Shown here one piece after another: positions 23,690-35,679 of a stretch of 64,000 bases of DNA. The notes under the pieces were generated by a model. The model searched no databases, was not told where the DNA came from, and saw nothing but the letters and a program-made list of their open reading frames with translations. The DNA comes from Strongylocentrotus purpuratus (Eukaryota > Echinodermata > Echinoidea > Camarodonta > Strongylocentrotidae): NCBI RefSeq assembly GCF_000002235.5, contig NW_022145597.1:24952923-25016922 (forward strand), read 5' to 3'. Position 1 is the first letter of the stretch. Every line of letters begins with the position of its first letter. The position numbers and the translations under genes were made by a program.

Positions 23690-24130
23690 GGAAATTAAAA
23701 GGGGAGACCATGAGAGAGAAAGAGAAAGAGAAAAGACGAAGTGAATGGCAGAGAGAGCGAAGAGACGGAGAGGGAAAATGAAAGAGAGAGAGAGAGAGAG
23801 AAATCGAACGTATGGCAGAGAGAGGAAGAGGAAAAGTGTAAGAGAAGAATCACAAAAATAGAAAGAACATGATAATGATGTTGAGAGAGAGAGAGAGAGA
23901 GAGAGGGTGGAGACAAAGCGTATGGCAGAGAGAGGGGGAATGACTGTAGGGGAAATTAAAGAGAGGGGATGAAAAAAGGGAGAACATGATAATAAGAGAA
24001 AGAATAAAATTACAAAGCGTTTGGCGGAGAGAGAAACAGGTTGGAGAGGGAAACTGAAAGAGAGAGAATGAAAGCAAGAAAGAGAAGAGAGAGCGTGATG
24101 ATGAGAGCGAGAGAGAGAGAGCGAGAGGTT
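23690..24130 (+). repeat. Long GA-rich polypurine tract
   Basis: About 440 bases with very few pyrimidines on the + strand, containing several (GA)8-13 runs separated by imperfect copies of GCGTATGGCAGAGAG-like words. It directly precedes the duplicated segment that carries gene A. The equivalent place upstream of gene B (about 41510-41575) has only a short GA run, so the tract has expanded here or contracted there. Confidence 0.85.
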
Positions 24131-25369
24131 TTTTTTGGGGGGGGGGGTGGAGGGGGTTACAACATAATATATTTAACTTATACATGTCAAGGTTGGTACT
24201 GGGTTTAATGTGATGATAAAGGACGAGTTCGTTCCAGAAAGCAAATTATACAAGTTTTAACGTGCCCTGTTGACCTTTTTGTAATACAACCAAAATTACG
24301 TATAGTCACTAATATAACGCATCTCTTAGTGGCTTAGAAACGTCCATGATAACATCTTGAATTATTCATTAGTGTACAAACAGGTACGTTTGATGGGTGC
24401 AACGCCCGAGATAATAGGTAAATATGAATTTTTATCGTTATTTTAATTCATATCCAGACCTTGTCATACTTAACAGCGTACAATATTATTCTCTAGGCTA
24501 CGGAGATTATGACAAATAGAATTACGATGATGATGATCGGAGGGATCGTATGCATATGTGCTATTTCTGGGTTAGCATGCTTGCTCAAAGCAACACGATA
24601 GAAATGCGCCATGTTGTACGTCAGCACTCCTTGTCTCTAGGTTTAGTTGTGATTATTGATTTTATCGAAAATACCAGGGACGTTTATAAAAGATTCATCT
24701 CTGATCAACCGCATTTCTGAGCCGATTTCATCAGGAGGTAGAAGTCAAGCCTGACAGTCATGTCTTGACGACTAATTATTGTGTTTTTCGATGGTTCACG
24801 CTGACTTCTTACCAATAACCCTCCGCCGTATGCCTCTTTTCGAAAGTCACGATGACCAAAAGTAGATTTACCTCTCGGAAAGCAATTAAGTCAGCGTAAG
24901 ATGAGGTAGGCAGTTTTCAGCAAAGCGGAATTGGACAGAATACTGGATAGAAGCGTCATCAAAAGGGTGCGATATTCTTCGACGAAAACAACAAATAACT
25001 ACATCGAAATGTATTTCATTGCTGAATTTGTAATATACTCGGGATATTGATATGAACCTAAATACAGCAGAGAGGTTCAAGATTAATCTCATTAATTTTC
25101 CTCTATGGAGACCACTTTGGTTGCAGAGTTTGTGTAAATATAAGAAAATGAGACGATTGCTAGAGACTCAAGGTTACGATTTTGTCACCCCCTCTCTCTC
25201 TCTCTCGCTCTCTAAAATAATAGGCACTTGACGTTGCAACGTGTTTGGTTTATGAACTGAACAAATTCCGTGTTAATCAGTTGTTACAGCCTCGATACAT
25301 TAAACGACTACAATTTGTTTTCATCACCCGACAAAGATATCTACTGTTTGTTTCTTTACATTTGGGAAA

Positions 25370-26497
25370 ATGATGGCGTTAAATCAAACAGTTTCCGTAG
25401 AAGGAATAGCCCAAGAAGAGCCCTCCATAAACTTTGTTCAGATTTGTGAGCTTATCATAGGATGCTTCGGAATCGTTGGTAACTTGACGTGTGTATTTGT
25501 TCTAGGCCGCCATTCTGTCCGCAACCATACGAACTGGCTGATAGTCAACCAAGCAGTTGTCGATGCCCTAGTTTCGTTCATTCTTGTAGCAGCCGTTTCG
25601 ACCAAAGTCGCAGGGGTATCCACAAAGACGATGAACCGAACGAGCGGTGATATCTTCTGCAAATTTTGGGGCTCACTCGGTGTGGTTTTCGCTGGTTTCG
25701 CTATATCGACGTTTAACCTAACAGCTATATCCATTGAACGGTATATAGCTGTCGTACATCCTATGTGGTACCTTTCCCATTTCAAACGGCGAGCAATGCT
25801 TACCTTGATAACACTTATCTGGCTTCTAGCCCCGGTTCTTCAGATTGTAACAGTATCAACGCAGTATGGGGTGATGCAGAATGGTGAGTGCAATTTCTAC
25901 CCGAAGAACAGTCAGATACTTGTAGCCTTGTTTTTCTGGGAATATTTCATACCAATATGCATCATGACATTCTCTTTCGTCGCCATTATTATCAAGTTTC
26001 GAAAGCTAAATAAGATCGCAATCGAGCGTACACGTGAGATCCAACGTCAACCACCCGTTGCCGGTACGTCCTTAGCGGAACAAGATCAGGGAGGCAGCGA
26101 AAGGACGTCCTCAAGTCAAGCTACACGAATATGGCATACTGAGGCGAGCACCAGCCGAGCTGGGAACGCTACTTCCCCAAGAAACGGCAACAGACGTAAC
26201 GACCAGAGAAACCAAAAGAAGGTGAACGCGGTGGGGAGGATCCAGAGACGCAACACAACTAAGGTCCTCTTTGCAGTCTACATTATATTCCTGATATGCT
26301 GGTCCCCGAATCAATGGGCTTTTCTACAGTTCAACCTTGGAGGCTATCTGGATTTTGACTCCCATTTCTATCGTTTTACAGTGGTCATGGGCATTCTGAG
26401 TACCTGTATCAATCCCTTCATCTACGCTCTTAGACTCAAGATCTATCAAAGAGAGCTGAAAGCCATCATTCAATCCTTTTACTGCACTACGTCGTGA
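25370..26497 (+). CDS. Class A (rhodopsin-type) GPCR, gene A
   Basis: Predicted plasma-membrane seven-helix receptor of 375 residues in one uninterrupted frame. Visible class A landmarks: GNLTC in TM1 (GN at 37-38), NQAVVD in TM2 (Asp65), Cys97 before TM3 and Cys174 in ECL2 for the conserved disulfide, ERY at 123-125 in place of DRY, CWSP at 310-313 in TM6, and NPFIY at 348-352 in TM7. N-glycosylation sequons lie at Asn5 (outside TM1) and Asn89 (ECL1). Intracellular loop 3 is long (about 210-297) and hydrophilic, ending IQRRNTTKV. The start could be either of two consecutive Met codons; the second matches the start of gene B. Lineage-expanded intronless receptors of this kind are known from sea urchins. 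The ligand is unknown. The last seven residues differ from B because of a 2-base deletion. Confidence 0.93.
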   Translation: MMALNQTVSVEGIAQEEPSINFVQICELIIGCFGIVGNLTCVFVLGRHSVRNHTNWLIVNQAVVDALVSFILVAAVSTKVAGVSTKTMNRTSGDIFCKFWGSLGVVFAGFAISTFNLTAISIERYIAVVHPMWYLSHFKRRAMLTLITLIWLLAPVLQIVTVSTQYGVMQNGECNFYPKNSQILVALFFWEYFIPICIMTFSFVAIIIKFRKLNKIAIERTREIQRQPPVAGTSLAEQDQGGSERTSSSQATRIWHTEASTSRAGNATSPRNGNRRNDQRNQKKVNAVGRIQRRNTTKVLFAVYIIFLICWSPNQWAFLQFNLGGYLDFDSHFYRFTVVMGILSTCINPFIYALRLKIYQRELKAIIQSFYCTTS

Positions 26498-26760
26498 ACT
26501 TAGTTTTCAGCATTGCGTCCGTTGCACATGAGGCGTTATTTCCTGACGTAGGACAGCGTCAGCGGTGCTGGCTTTCATGCGTCTATTGATAATGAAATTG
26601 TTTAAATGTAAATGCAAAATTGAAAGCACTATCATAGCTGCATCTGATGCAAAAATGATGCGTTTATGATATTGACGCCTCGTGAGAGATCGGTGTAGTT
26701 GTAAGCTATAACTGTGGGCATATTATGTAAAGAATTGCATCTTTTTAGATCTTTGGCAAA

Positions 26761-26941
26761 TTCATCCCAACAAGTAAACGGTAACTGCCAATGTAAGTGC
26801 ACTTGTCTATGATATTGTTATGCTTCGTATGTCACGATGTACCGAATTAGTATTCATCCCAACAAGTAAACAGTAACTGCCAATGTAAGTGCACTTGTCT
26901 ATGATATTGTTATGCTTCGTATGTCACGATGTACCGAATTA
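26761..26941 (+). repeat. 92-bp tandem duplication downstream of gene A
   Basis: The unit beginning TTCATCCCAACAAGTAAAC at 26761 is repeated from 26853, both copies ending ATGTACCGAATTA. They are nearly identical (one difference near the start: AAACGG against AAACAG). The matching place downstream of gene B (about 44546-44640) has a single copy, so this arose in copy A after the segmental duplication. Confidence 0.9.
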
Positions 26942-28419
26942 TTGTTCACTTGGTTTACATATTTAGAACGCATGCGGCTTCCGGCCGACGGGACGCAGCA
27001 GAATTCACAAACGAGAACAGTCGAGACGGCAAAAACTAAACTGATAGACTTTCAACAAAGCGATAACTGCTTGGTATCTCTCTAAAACGAGATAGGTGTC
27101 TCATTGTAAACTCATTATTGTTGTCGTCTAGTTCTCATCAATTTACGTGTATGTGAAGTAAAAAATTGATTAACAGACTGGATTTGTAGAAGGCTTACAG
27201 AACAGAACGTAGCGCATGGTTCTTTTTTATGTTTATGGATTACAATTAAATCTTTCATATATTTATAAATATATGTTCGGTGAGTGGACACAACCTATTA
27301 AAATGCGAACACTTTTAATTTGTCGAGAAATCACACATTTGATTTAGATTTTTGTGGATTTATGAGCATAAAGAATAAAACAATGTACTTATTTTCCGCC
27401 GGATTCTCTTATTAGCTATTATCTGGAGAACTTTTTTCCCTCTCCATATTATAACTTATGAAAACACCAGTTAATTTTCTATCCGAGATTAAAGACCTAT
27501 CATAATAGCAAAAAAAGAGGTTTGTCCGGGCGTGAAGCCTTATATACATATATTTTCAATTTGCACAGCATAGCATCCCTTTTGAATTAATATAATAATC
27601 AGCCTTCATGGTGTATCCTTTTTCCCCCTCTCCCTCTTTCTCTCTTATATAGTCCATGATATACTAATATTTACTACTTTGAGGAACACGGTTGAAACTA
27701 TTGCCCAAGGTGATTTCGAAACTGTTCTGTAACCCGTGACGAAGTCGAGGGGCATAGTAATGTCTCGAGATCACTGATGAGCTATATTTTTAACCATGAC
27801 CAAAAAAAACAAGCACCACCTGTCTCTTGTTAGATAATTGTCGAAACAAAAATATATGTCAAAAAATATGCCTTGAAGATAACGACCGGTAGTGGTAAAA
27901 TTGTGGTTCAAGGGTTTTGGATGCAAAATATCCATTCGATATTGTTTAGATATTGCCTTCGGAGATTAGATGCCAATACTTCAACCTAAATTCGCAATAA
28001 ATCCAGGCCGGATCGATATGATAATTTACCAAATATATCAATTAGTAGGCCGTTTCCCGGCAAAATTTGTATCATCTCGTTTTAGTCAAAACATATTCTT
28101 TCACATGATTGGTAATAACAGCTTCCATTTCAATTTGAGAGGGGGCGTTTCCAAAACTGGTCTATACCTTTAATGTATTTTAATTAAGAGAAATGAAGGG
28201 AATTAATCGTTCTAAGGGCATTGGGAATGTCAGACTGAGTGTGTCCATTGGTAATGTCACGTGTATATATTGATTCCTTGCCTTGTACGCCGCATGAGAT
28301 CTATGTCCGGTCAAAAGCGAATTTAATGCTTGCAGTTTTCACCAATCAGAAGCCTCGAATCTTCATATGCGGTAAATAAATGTTCTTCTCCATGGCGAAT
28401 AAAGTCAATTCACATGCTC

Positions 28420-28590
28420 AATCAACAAACAATAGTCTTTGTAACCGAATTGAATGTATACTTCGTTAAGTGCCTCGATATGAAATATTCTATTCACCTG
28501 TTACGAATTATTGTATCTCAGAAGTTACAATGGGAACAGCAAACATTAGTTTTTGCTAGGTAGAGTAGTATTGCATTCTGACTATATAAA
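28420..28590 (+). repeat. Fragment related to the element at 15.67-16.42 kb
   Basis: It shares an ordered set of words with 15860-16015: CAACAATAG/CAAACAATAG, TTTGTAACCGAAT/TAATGTAACCAAAT, AAGTGCCTC, ATTCACCTG, TTGCTAGGTAG/CGCTAGGTAG and a GTCAGAATGC/GCATTCTGAC pair. The termini of that element were not found here. It lies in the 1.9 kb present only in copy A of the duplicated segment. Confidence 0.5.
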
Positions 28591-29453
28591 AATACACTCT
28601 CACTCGTAGAATTCAATAATTATTATAACCCCGGTTTAAACATGGCTGCCATTAATATGGCGCTCTAGCAATTGAAGGACACAATTCATCTCTCCTTGAG
28701 CGAACGAACGTGGCTAATGTTGATTATTTTCTGGCCAGAGGCATGGACAGACGTTAGTGCTGGTTCAGGGCTCCCAACCCGTACACACCCCGGTGACTTC
28801 TTTTTACAAGACCGCAACACCTCTAGATAGTTCACCTGTAAATAAATATTGTAATTCCTGTTCAATTGAAACTGATTCAATTATTTGCATTTTATCATTT
28901 TTCTCAGACACAAGTTTAAAGTCATGCAAAATAAGTACGATATTTATCCGCCGTGAGGCAGACATTTTTGGATTCGTATGGGATTTGTAAGGGCATGTCT
29001 CTCCTGGTCATATTCATACTTGTCTAGAAATCTATCACATCTTCGTTTTAATTATCAATTTCGACTCATCATATTTTGACGTAATCGATAAAGAAAGAGT
29101 TGTTTTAAAATGAAAAATTTCTTTGATGGATTAGTTTACATCACTTGATCGATTCACCTTGAATATAAAATGTCCGTTTGTAATAAAGAGAGAGAGAGAG
29201 ATATATATATATATATATTTATATAGATTAAAGAAATGGGAATACACAAATGTTGAACTGCCTGAAAATGTCAGCTATTTTGGGTAACAAAACGATTTCT
29301 GTTTTTTTAAGGCTTCACTTTGTGCTCGTTATGAAACGACCTTTTGGGTGCGCTATAAAATTATGACATAGTCAACACGACTTTCCAAAATTGTATTTCA
29401 AATTCAAATATGTCTCTTTTTAATCTCTCCTTTGACAAGGTCGCGATTGGGTG

Positions 29454-29482
29454 TTAGGTCAGGATTAGGTTTAGGGTTAGGC
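29454..29482 (+). repeat. Degenerate telomere-like repeat
   Basis: A short run of GTTAGG, GATTAGG, TTTAGGG and GTTAGG words resembling the TTAGGG telomere repeat. It is too short and degenerate to mean more than an interstitial trace. Confidence 0.35.
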
Positions 29483-30533
29483 AACTTTGTTAATATTGAT
29501 ATGAATGTATACTGTAAACAAAACCAAAGCACATCTACATCTACCGCCATACGTAATCATTTCAATGTCATTCAAATCTCTTTTATTCTTCAATCATATG
29601 GAGTGAGAGGGGGGGGGGGGGAGAAGTGGCAAATAAGCACAGAAAGATACAAAGGTGTTTATTTATTTATTTATATTTATTCATTTATTACAGGATAATA
29701 TGTTCAGGTATACTGTTTATGCATGTAGGTGTATTTATTTTAGTGTGCGGAGTGTGTGGGCGGGAGTGAACAAGTGTGTGTTTTAGAGAAGAGAGAAGTC
29801 GATGTTGAAATGTTGTCGTTTGTGGAGGATCATAAGGTTTAAATTATTAATACACGATAGCAATAATCCCTCTAGTAATGGACAAAATTGATCGCATGGG
29901 ATAATACAAAATCTATTTGAAATCGTGATGTGTCCAGGCATGGCCTTATATTTCCTACTTAGTAAATATATATGGTAACAAGAACGTGCGTCATAACAAA
30001 ATCAAAAGAATGTTAGATTACCTTTAAACTAAATTATGTACATCAACTTTTGAAGCTTAATGCCTTTTGTTCGTCTTTTAATATTTGAAGAAATACATTT
30101 AATTACAGTGCTACTACAATACGAAAAGCAAAGAGTCACCCGCTCGAATCTAGCTACGTTTTCCTATTCTTTGCCTTTAATTAAAACATGTACCCTAGAC
30201 AGAAAAATTGATTCCACTTGCTGTCCGTTTGTGGAACGCTGTCCTAGCCCATATTGTAGAAACTATGCCAAATAAAGGACTTCAAACTTATAAATGTAAA
30301 ATACATGTACATTGATATGTCCTAGATGTGACGTAATTTTGCTTTGGCTTATATTTATGTAGGTATTATTTTTCTTCTTTGTATTGTCTGTTTTGTAATC
30401 ATTCAGGGGTGTTTCCATTTATTGTACCACTTCTTTCTGACCCACCTGACACACTTCAATCTGAACTACTTTTTTCCGGTTTATGTCGAAGAGGTGCGTT
30501 GCGGTGCGGCGCGGTGTGGTGCGTTAAACGAAC

Positions 30534-30858
30534 GCGTTCTAACATTCTTTTGATTCAAATGAACGCGTTCGACGCACCCTTTCGAGAACCCCCCTCCCCC
30601 CCACCTCCCGCCTGTCTCGAAAGGGTGTACCGCCTTGTTCCCCCCTTCACATACACGGATTTTTCTTACGAGTCCTTTCTAACATTTCGTTCTAACATTC
30701 GCGTTCTAACATTCTTTTGATTCAAATGAACGCGTTCAACGCACCCTTTCGAGAACCCCCCCCCCCTCCCGCCTGTCTCGAAAGGGTGTACCGCCTTGTT
30801 CCCCCCTTCACATACACGGATTTTTCTTATGAGTCCTTACGGATCGCCAACTCGTAGT
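30534..30858 (+). repeat. 167-bp tandem duplication with inverted CCTTTCGAG words
   Basis: The unit beginning GCGTTCTAACATTC (30534) repeats from 30701, with GAACGCGTTC, GCACCCTTTCGAGAACCCCC, CTGTCTCGAAAGGGTG and CACATACACGGATTTTTC in the same order. Within each unit CACCCTTTCGAGA and TCTCGAAAGGGTG form an inverted pair around a C-rich centre, so the unit looks like a small foldback element. A related block is found at 41030-41220. Confidence 0.8.
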
Positions 30859-31009
30859 CAATCGCAAGCATCCGTAAATAACTTCTCATAACAAGGATCC
30901 GTGAAAGTAGAGGCAAATGTTTTGACATGTCAAAAATCTTCTTACGGTTGTCCACGGATTGATATTTCCGTAAATAACTCGTGACAATCCCTAATTATCG
31001 ATAAGGGTG

Positions 31010-31200
31010 CAGTAATTAGTCTTCCACATCAGTCGTTCAGTTATTACAGAATTTAAGGAATATAAATTTAAATCATTTAAATCGAAATAATCAAAATTGA
31101 AACAAATAAAAAAAATTAATGAAACTTGTTTTTCGTAATCTTGCGGATCAGGCGTTAATAAGAAAGCAACCAATAAATGACATGAAACACAATCAAATGA
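31010..31200 (+). repeat. Repeat shared with 41225-41395
   Basis: CTTCCACATCAG, then AGAATTTAAGGAA, ATCAAAATTGAAACA, TCTTGCGGATCAGGCGTT and AATAAATGACAT, match in order TTTCCACATCAA, AGAATTTAAGGAA, ATCAAAATTGAAACA, TCTTGCAGATCAGACGTT and AATAAATTACAT upstream of gene B. Together with the CCTTTCGAG block just before it in both places, this is a second duplicated block in the same orientation. Confidence 0.7.
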
Positions 31201-34162
31201 AATATTGCGGGAGAAACACTGAGGATGATCAAAGCTTTATGAAAGGGCATGAGCGCATTGACTTGGTTTTGAACACCAATTTGTTTTTGAAAAATGAGAA
31301 GACGTGCTATTGTATCGTCTTTTGATTATAGAGCACACAGGAATTTCTGTATACTGTACAGTATCGGAATCATCAAATTGATGAAATACTTTCAAATGGA
31401 CTGCACTCAGGAACAGGCATATGGAACTACAGATATTAAGTGACATGACTTCATTCCAAATCATTTAGCTATTTCTCGTTTTAATTTGATCATGAGGGAA
31501 GTTGAAAAGCAAGCCTATCATGGAAAATTTGTACCATGAATTTCTTCTAAATTGTTATCTTTATTTTTATGAGAAAGGTCACACATATTTTTTCTTAAAC
31601 CTGACAAAAATTCTTCTTTTAAACTGGAAGGTGAAAGGGAGGATTGTGTGGTCAAAAAGGAAGGGGAGAAAAGCTTGGCATCATCCATAATTTTAGAAAA
31701 TATCACTCAATATTACTGGAAATCTAGAAGTCTGAGCTTCGCTCTGAATCTTTGAAGGTTATTACAGGAGTGGTAATCATCTCTTGACCCGAACGATAAA
31801 CGGAGAAAATTTCAAAATATACCCATTGGGAATATTTAATACTCTGTACTATGGTTTTCAAATATACAATTTATATGAAGATAGATTTGACATATTTGCA
31901 ATATTCGTTCCAATCTAAGAGAAATAATGGAGAGTGAAAATGCGCTTTCGAAACGACATACATTTTAATTACACAATGTTTATTTGTATATTTTACAGTG
32001 AACATTTTGTAGATTTTAAATATATACTGTTAAATTGGGGAACATAATCATGACCATCCAAAATATACAATGTGCCATTTTATTTTAAAATGTAGAATTA
32101 CAATTATATATATGGGTTTTGAAAGGTGGAGATTTGGAATGAACAATGAGCATTTGAAATATACAGTGTATAATGTAGATTGGAAATAAGAATGTGCATA
32201 ATGATTTGAGTTGAATTTGTAAATAAATGGTGTACATTTTTTTCTTAGAATATGCAATTCACATGCCAAAAAAGAAGAAAGATTTTAAATATGAAATTCC
32301 CACTCATTTTATCTATGCCCGTTTCAAACAATGTAATATTTTGTATAGAATATATATATACATATATATACTTGGGCTGTATCACCAATATCCGTTCATC
32401 CTTTGTGACATTTATTTATGATCTGATTACATAGTGAAACGTGCATAATGAAATTACGTAATAATACTTAAAGCACACTGAACCCACATATTAGTCAAGT
32501 TTATATATATTATGTACCATGATAACAGTTTATACACATTTTACATCATTTTCCCGTCCTTGGTGGACACACACATATATATATATATATACAAATATAT
32601 TATTGAAAGGTACAGTTTATATCTGATCGGAAGTGTATTGATCCATCTGGAGGGTCATAGAGATGGATCAATAAAGTTCTGAAAAGATTATAAACTCTAT
32701 CTGTCAAAAATAAATATATCATGTTGTCACAATTGTTTCATTAAAAGAGGTAAAGAAAAATTATTCCAAATTAATGGGCAACGGTGTATTAATAACTTTT
32801 TCGGGGCTAGGTGAACGCGAACATATTCATATTTAAATCTGTTTTGACGATGAACAGAAATTAAATACATGTTATCACTAAAGTAGTTTGAATATTTTCG
32901 CAAAGACTGCTGATATTAATACCAAAACTAACAAAATATCTTTAGGTATAGATAATTACATTACTTCTTTATTATATGCCATATTTTGGAGAAAATAAAT
33001 ATAACGATCGCAACTGTTTTCAAAAATTCAACGTAATGGCAATTTTAATAGCCTAGTGTATATCCCATAGAAATTATGCTCGGATCACATAATACCTTAT
33101 TACCTTGTTCGCCCATTTCAATAGGTGACGATCAAGGCACTTGAAATTACCTTTGGTCGATCTTTTTTAAAAAGGAGCTGCAATCGTATTAAACTGTTAT
33201 TTAAATGCAAGATATAATCATGACTATGATATATTCATAATTGTTAAGATAGGCCTGTGATTTTTTTCCGGCGGAAATCCTGCGGATATATGTCCCGTGC
33301 ATTTTAAATAAATTTTTACATATATTTAACAAATTATTTCTGACAAGATTTAGCACTTAATTTACTTTTCGAATTAGCTATTCATTTTCCAATATGTATG
33401 TACATTTTCCTGTTGACATAAGGCCTTGGTGGCTTAATGATCCAGTATCGTCAGCCATACTGCTAGTTATTACTAATTATTAATCAAAATAGTAACATCG
33501 GTCATCGGTGACACATTGTGTAATGCAAACCAGATGTCCGTATACATGTACACGCGCACGCACTCACGCACACACACGCACACACATACACACACATATA
33601 TATATATGGAAATTCGTGACCTAATAAAAAGTGTTCAATTTAAATTATGACATTTCTCATCATTCGTTTTTTTTTTAGTTATCTTATGCCAACTCGTGGA
33701 CTTATTATTGGATTTTAATTGTTGCACTTGTCTGCAATTTTTCAGTTTGGATTCGCAATCTATGATGTAACAGTCTAAAAATACAAGATGATAACTCTGT
33801 TATTAAGCAACGCGCAATTTTAGCGCAATGTGCTGGTATGCATTATTCGTATATATTTTGTTGCATTTGTCTGTAAATTTACGTTTAGATATTCACTATC
33901 TGAAATAAAATTAAAAAACCGGTAATAGTAAGGAAGAGAAGAGAAGGATTTTTATTTCAATTTTTTCAAATTATTATTAATATATAAAGCCCTTACAAAA
34001 CAAGTAAAATTAATATACATGTATAGAATCGTTAACCTTCTACACATTTGGCAAAGAAATCTGTTGGTCCAATACTAAACAGTAACAACATGTTTAAGAC
34101 CAATTTCTTCAAAAGCCAAACTAATCATCATATGACACCAGGCCTCAAATTAATTTTTTGTC
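31201..34162. other. AT-rich intergenic DNA
   Basis: No gene recognised. Around 31850-32270 the words AAATATACA and ATGTAGATT recur at loose intervals (about 31860, 32060, 32155, 32250), suggesting a decayed tandem repeat. A (CA)n/(TA)n stretch lies near 33540-33607. Confidence 0.5.
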
Positions 34163-34241
34163 CACGGGGGCTCTTCCAAAAAAAAAAGAGCCCCCGTGAG
34201 CCTTTTCACGGGGGCTCTTTTAGTGCTGACGGGGGCTGTTA
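34163..34241. repeat. CACGGGGGC hairpin cluster, first
   Basis: CACGGGGGCTCTT and AAGAGCCCCCGTG form a hairpin over an A-run, followed by CACGGGGGCTCTT again and then GACGGGGGCTG. Three direct copies and one inverted copy occur in 79 bases. The same motif recurs 1 kb away at 35226. Confidence 0.75.
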
Positions 34242-34497
34242 TTTTAATACAAATTTCCATTGAATTGGTACCCATGAAACTCCTTAATTCCTTGGTATTT
34301 TATCATTATCATTTATTTAAGTCGGCAATTTCCCTCTTAGAAATGTATTTGTCACATAGCTGTTATTGACTTTTATCCCCGTGATGACATTCTCTCCATT
34401 TCCTCCCGTTCTGCACATAATGTCCTCCTCATTATTCGGAGCAACCTTATTTACATTCTTTCTTTATTTTAAGTCTTTACCATATCCTTCCAAAACA

Positions 34498-34692
34498 CAG
34501 GGGCGGATCTAGCTTTTTGCTAAGGGTGGGAGGGGGTAACCCGAATGCGATGCAGAGTATTGTCCACGAGCCGCGTAGCGGCGAGGCGATTTTTGTTGTT
34601 GCTATTTTGAAACCCCGTAAGTAAAGTTTACACTGTCCACGAGCCGCGAAGCGGCGAGGCGATTTTTTTTTGGTGCTATTTTGAACCCCCGT
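34498..34692 (+). mobile_element. hAT-like left end with a tandem 70-bp module
   Basis: The start CAGGGGCGGATCTAGC is the terminal sequence seen at the complete hAT-like element at 38154-38383. Inside, GTCCACGAGCCGCG, AGCGGCGAGGCGATTTTT and GCTATTTTGAA repeat twice (about 34560-34620 and 34635-34688). No matching right end was found before the poly-C/poly-G tract at 34795-34850, so it appears truncated. Confidence 0.5.
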
Positions 34693-35225
34693 TAGTGATG
34701 TTTTCCTGGCATCTACTGACATCTTCTAATACTGTGTAGGTCTGGACACATGATAGCATTTTCTATGCACATCACATTTTCACTTGGCAGCCCAAGGGGG
34801 GGGGGGGGGTTAAACCCCCTAAAACGCCTACCCCCCCCCCCCCCCCCCGTGCAACATCTTTGGTGATCTTCTTCTCAATATTGATTTACTGGTGGAGTTA
34901 CAATATTTGCTGGTCTTTTAGAATAACCAGATTTCAGAGAATTCACACTTTTCACAACGAAAAACTTCTCCATGTCCCAGCGCGATCGTCTCCAGCTCCA
35001 GCAGATATTGGGCGTCAGCGGCGTTACACCGGCACTACCGGCGCAGTATAGCCACTACTGACGGCCGCACTAGCTGCACTGCGAGCTTCCGTTGTTAATG
35101 TATCGGTAATTACTCATAGCGATGGGAGAGAAAGAGCCATTTAAGTTCCATTTCATTGGTTTAAGGTTTGAAAATTGATACTCAATATTGTGTTAAAGTT
35201 ATATCAGAAAAGATAATCTTTATTC

Positions 35226-35321
35226 CACGGGGGCGGTTTTTAATTTTGCAATCGCCCCCGTGAGCAACCTGACGGGGGCGATTATGGAGCTCACGGGGGC
35301 GAATCGCCCACCGCCCCCGTG
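35226..35321. repeat. CACGGGGGC hairpin cluster, second
   Basis: It begins CACGGGGGCGG and ends CCGCCCCCGTG, a perfect 11-base terminal inversion. Inside are ATCGCCCCCGTGAG, GACGGGGGCGAT and CTCACGGGGGCGA, which can pair with one another in several ways. It lies 3' of the minus-strand GPCR gene and abuts that gene's nearest AATAAA (reverse strand, 35219-35224). Confidence 0.75.
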
Positions 35322-35679
35322 TATTTTGAGCGCTGTATGACACTAAAATTTACACCATACTTACTGGATTCAGTCGGTAAATTCAGCTGAAAATAGGAAT
35401 AATATGTATTATCTTGAATTACAAAAGGTTTTTTTCGACGCATATGATGCGGTTCCTTGATGCGAATACAATGAGCGTTGACATTTGGCAATTTTTTAAA
35501 AACTTTCTAGATGTCAATATGAGAGGAGGTATATTACTGAGGACTCGTCAAGAACTGATGATAACAATAACCATTGAGTGACCGGCTCAATGGAAAATAA
35601 TGACATCAGAGTTAAGTGAATTGTACAATGCAATCGAATTAGCATATATATTATGTAGAAATTGGCAATTTCGACGGTT

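Larger units (their letters stand above)
24133..29335 (+). repeat. Duplicated segment, copy A
   Basis: The sequence upstream and downstream of gene A aligns in order with that around gene B. Matches include AGTTCGTTCCAGAAAG (24225/41636), GGGTGCAACGCCC (24395/41789), GATTGCTAGAGACTCAAGG (25154/42233), GACGCCTCGTGAGA (26674/44459), GAACGCATGCGGCTTCCG (26967/44666) and TGTCTAGAAATNTATCACAT (29021/44803). Copy A has about 1.9 kb (roughly 27090-29010) absent from copy B, and lacks about 0.7 kb that B has. The duplication therefore extends well past the gene and was not a retrocopy event. Confidence 0.85.
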
